A stretch of DNA of 33,647 nucleotides from positions 1 to 33,647 of the forward strand of contig CAMOYX010000005.1 of assembly GCA_946630615.1 (NCBI GenBank), written 5' to 3'. The position numbers were made by a program, and so were the translations under genes. Every line of letters starts with the position of its first letter. Within the stretch, counting starts at the first letter, position 1. The notes beneath the pieces were generated by a model, which made no database searches, had not been told where the DNA came from, and saw only the letters and a list, made by a program, of their open reading frames with translations. This document shows, piece by piece, positions 31,035 through 33,647 of the stretch. Source of the DNA: an uncultured Mycoplasmatota bacterium (GTDB lineage Bacteria; Bacillota_I; Bacilli_A; RF39; UBA660).

Positions 31035-33491
31035 ATGGATAATTTATTAGAAAACAATATTGTTGAAGAAGTTAGCAAGTCATTTACTGACTATGCTGCC
31101 TCAGTTATTACAGCTCGTGCTATTCCAGATCTAAGAGATGGATTAAAACCAGTTCATAGACGTATTTTATACGGAATGTGGGAAGAAGGACATACTTCAG
31201 ATAAGATTCATGTTAAATCAGCAAGAATTGTCGGAGATGTCATGGGTAAATATCACCCACATGGTGACTCATCTATTTACGAAGCCATGGTAAGAATGGC
31301 GCAAGATTTCTCATATCGTTGCCCACTAGTAGATGGACATGGTAACTTTGGTAACATGGATGGTGACGGCGCTGCCGCAATGCGTTATACAGAATCTAGA
31401 CTATCAAAGATAAGTAATGAAATGTTAAGAGATATTCAAAAAGATACTGTTAACATGATTCCAAACTTCGATGAAACTGAAAAAGAACCTGAAGTATTAC
31501 CTTCAAGATTTCCAAACATCTTAGTAAACGGTACAACTGGTATCGCAGTAGGTATGGCAACAAACATTCCACCTCACAATTTAGGTGAAGTAATTGATGG
31601 ATGTGTTGCATATATTGATAATCCAGAAATAGACACAATGGGTCTAATGGAATATATTAAGGGACCAGACTTCCCAACAGGTGCTACTATCCTAGGAAAC
31701 TCAGGTATTAAAAAAGCATATGAAACAGGAAGAGGTATTATTACTGTAAGAGCTAAAGCTGAAATTGAAGAACATAATAATAAATATCAAATTGTAGTAA
31801 GCGAAGTTCCATATGGAGTAAATACTCTTGATCTTAAAAATAAAGTAGCAGAACTTGTTCATAACAAAGTTCTAGAAGGAATCTCAGATTATCATAGTGA
31901 TCTTAAAAATGGTAAGATTACAATCACTCTAAAAAGAGATGCTAATCCACAAGTAGTTTTAAATAACTTATATAAACATACAGATTTCCAAACTACATAC
32001 GGTATTATTCTTTTAATGATTGATAATAAAGTACCTAAAACATTAGGCTTAAAAGATATTATTGCTAAATACATTACTTTCCAAAAAGAAGTAATCGTAA
32101 GAAGAACACAATATGATTTAAAGAAAGCTGAAGAAAGAGCTCACATCTTAGAAGGTCTAGCAATAGCCATAGATAACATTGATGAAGTAGTTAAAATTAT
32201 TAGAAACAGTGATGATGAAGAAACAGCAAGACAAACATTAATGTCTAGATTTAGCTTAGATGAAATTCAATCTAACGCAATCCTATCAATGCAACTAAGA
32301 AGATTAACTCATATGTCAAAAGACGCTATAGAGGCCGAATTAAACGATTTAAGAATCAAAATAGCAGAATTTAAAGAAATACTTGCAAGTGAAGAAAAAG
32401 TTGCTCAAATCGTAAAAAATGAGCTTCTAGAGATAAAAGAAAAATATGCAGACGAAAGAAGAACTCATATTGATATGACAGCTGTTGAATATATCGAAGA
32501 TGAATCATTAATACCAGAACAAAATATCATGGTTGTAATGACTAACAACGGATATATTAAACGTACTGAAAGTTCAAATATTAAAGTACAACACCGTGGA
32601 GGTGTAGGTATGAAGGGTATGACAACAAATGAAGACGATTCAATCATGCAAATGATTAATATGTCTACTCACGATCACTTACTATTCTTCACTAATAAAG
32701 GTAAAGTATATAGAATTAAAGGATATGAAGTACCAGAAGCAGGAAGAACTTCTAAAGGAACACCTGTTATTAACTTCATTCCAATTGATAAAGCAAATAA
32801 TGAAGTTGTTAACGGTATGATTACTGTTACTAAAGAAGATGCTGATAAATTCTTAATGTTAGTAACTAAAGAAGGTATTATTAAGAAAACAGCTCTAAGT
32901 GAATTCGATAGCATTAGAAACAATGGTAAGATTTGCATTACATTAAAAGATGACGATGAATTAATCTCAGTTAGAAAGACAACAGGTAATGACCAAGTAT
33001 TATTAGGTTCTACTGAAGGAAAGATCGTTAAATTCAATGAAAATACTGTTAGACCAATGGGTAGAAATGCTGGAGGAGTAAAAGGTATTAACCTTGATGG
33101 TGCTAAGTGTATTGGTGCTGAAGTAGCAACTGATGATGATGTAATCTTAATTGTTACAGAAAAGGGTTACGGTAAGCAAACAAACGTACGTGACTTTAGA
33201 GAAGTATCAAGAGGTAGCAAAGGTGTAAAAGGTATTAATATTACTGAAAAGAATGGACCAATTGCAGTATTTAAGCTAAGTAAAGTATCAGGAGATGCAA
33301 TAATTGTAAGTAATAATGGTATGACTATACGTTTACCATTAGAACAAGTATCTACTCTTGGTAGAGTTACTCAAGGTGTAAAACTTATGAACTTAAAAGA
33401 TGGTGAAAAAGTATCTACTATTTCAATAGTTGATCATGAAGAAGAAACTAATGAAGTAGAAGAAACAGAAAAACCACAAACAACTGAATAA
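31035..33491 (+). CDS. gyrA: DNA gyrase subunit A
   Basis: An 818-aa breakage-reunion subunit. The catalytic tyrosine is Y118 in AAAMRYTE. The quinolone region reads [10 protein letters not shown], with Ser and Glu at the positions equal to E. coli 83 and 87, i.e. the susceptible state. The C-terminal beta-pinwheel has repeated blades and a GyrA-box-like HRGGVGMKG, which supports gyrase over topo IV ParC. It ends in an acidic tail ([17 protein letters not shown]). It starts 15 nt after gyrB with GGAGGTGAGG. Confidence 0.97.
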   Translation: MDNLLENNIVEEVSKSFTDYAASVITARAIPDLRDGLKPVHRRILYGMWEEGHTSDKIHVKSARIVGDVMGKYHPHGDSSIYEAMVRMAQDFSYRCPLVDGHGNFGNMDGDGAAAMRYTESRLSKISNEMLRDIQKDTVNMIPNFDETEKEPEVLPSRFPNILVNGTTGIAVGMATNIPPHNLGEVIDGCVAYIDNPEIDTMGLMEYIKGPDFPTGATILGNSGIKKAYETGRGIITVRAKAEIEEHNNKYQIVVSEVPYGVNTLDLKNKVAELVHNKVLEGISDYHSDLKNGKITITLKRDANPQVVLNNLYKHTDFQTTYGIILLMIDNKVPKTLGLKDIIAKYITFQKEVIVRRTQYDLKKAEERAHILEGLAIAIDNIDEVVKIIRNSDDEETARQTLMSRFSLDEIQSNAILSMQLRRLTHMSKDAIEAELNDLRIKIAEFKEILASEEKVAQIVKNELLEIKEKYADERRTHIDMTAVEYIEDESLIPEQNIMVVMTNNGYIKRTESSNIKVQHRGGVGMKGMTTNEDDSIMQMINMSTHDHLLFFTNKGKVYRIKGYEVPEAGRTSKGTPVINFIPIDKANNEVVNGMITVTKEDADKFLMLVTKEGIIKKTALSEFDSIRNNGKICITLKDDDELISVRKTTGNDQVLLGSTEGKIVKFNENTVRPMGRNAGGVKGINLDGAKCIGAEVATDDDVILIVTEKGYGKQTNVRDFREVSRGSKGVKGINITEKNGPIAVFKLSKVSGDAIIVSNNGMTIRLPLEQVSTLGRVTQGVKLMNLKDGEKVSTISIVDHEEETNEVEETEKPQTTE

Positions 33492-33496
33492 ATATA

Positions 33497-33528
33497 AAAA
33501 ATTCTAACAAGCGTTAGAATTTTTTTTT
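33497..33528 (+). terminator. Terminator of gyrBA
   Basis: ATTCTAAC and GTTAGAAT around AAGC, followed by eight T, nine bases after the gyrA stop. Confidence 0.9.
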
Positions 33529-33605
33529 GCAAAAAAAAATAAATTATTTTATTTTTAAAATGTTAAAACTAAAAATAAAAAGAAAAATTATTTTTAAAAA
33601 TATAG

Positions 33606-33638
33606 TTATGCACAAAAAAATATTAAAAATATTTTTTT
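33606..33638. other. DnaA-box-like 9-mer and AT hairpin at the window end
   Basis: TTATGCACA (33606..33614), one base from the strict box and fitting the looser TTATNCACA consensus, is followed by AAAAAAATATT and AATATTTTTTT, a perfect 11-bp stem with three loop bases. No gene lies in 33492..33647. Confidence 0.35.
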
Positions 33639-33647
33639 ATAAAATAA

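Noticed and set aside
30704-33037. Minus-strand ORFs within gyrB and gyrA
   Set aside because: They are antisense to strongly conserved genes and have no independent signals.

Overview
This window is the replication-origin region of a low-GC Gram-positive bacterium, together with a short accessory island. The order rpmH-rnpA-yidC-jag-mnmE-mnmG-rsmG-noc on one side of dnaA, and dnaN-recF-gyrB-gyrA on the other, is the classic Firmicutes oriC neighbourhood. The DNA is very AT-rich. Proteins are full length under the standard bacterial code: TGA is used as a stop and Trp is TGG, so this is not a Mycoplasma-type TGA=Trp genome. RNA polymerase delta (rpoE), YwiB-like and YwzB-like genes and a ComK homologue point to class Bacilli, probably a gut or host-associated lineage of the RF39, Acholeplasma or Erysipelotrichia kind. 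I cannot fix the species from this sequence.

Layout. (1) 1-5060: an accessory island of small genes, nearly all with their own promoter and terminator: a membrane protein, a TraX family protein, a Nudix hydrolase, an alkyltransferase-like protein, an unnamed family and a pair of P-loop kinase-like proteins. It lies just downstream of secA, where prfB often sits. (2) 5093-24105, all on the minus strand: secA, hpf, a LytTR regulator, a DUF1146 gene, rpiB, rpmE, a membrane protein, murA, prmC, prfA, rpoE, argS, a DUF1934 gene, noc, rsmG, mnmG, mnmE, a small ORF, jag, yidC, rnpA and rpmH. (3) 24106-26161: a bipartite oriC with DnaA boxes on both sides of dnaA. (4) 24549-33491, all on the plus strand: dnaA, dnaN, comK, recF, gyrB and gyrA. 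The switch at oriC puts every gene on the leading strand.

How the genes work together. The origin block initiates replication (DnaA), clamps polymerase (DnaN), repairs forks (RecF) and manages supercoiling (GyrAB). Noc, with two exact Noc-binding palindromes nearby, should couple nucleoid position to division. The minus-strand block supplies translation and export: L34, L31, RNase P protein, tRNA and rRNA modification, ArgRS, RF1 and its methylase, YidC, SecA and HPF. It also supplies cell-wall precursor synthesis (MurA).

Most interesting points. (a) A second, AT-rich copy of the SecA C-terminal zinc-tail coding sequence, followed directly by a terminator, lies 1.5 kb downstream of secA. The functional secA 3' end has atypical G/C-ending codons. 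This looks like an insertion that replaced the secA 3' end. (b) The island carries tandem GTATCTAA repeats spaced 11-12 bp that resemble integrase arm-type sites, near-identical promoter/leader modules on unrelated genes, and a recurrent TCGNAADATTAAG motif before terminators. Together these suggest a cassette-like array with no recombinase in the window. (c) Noc is present without soj/spo0J. It lacks the usual N-terminal membrane-targeting helix and has a long Asn-rich linker containing an FFNFL segment. (d) A ComK homologue sits between dnaN and recF.
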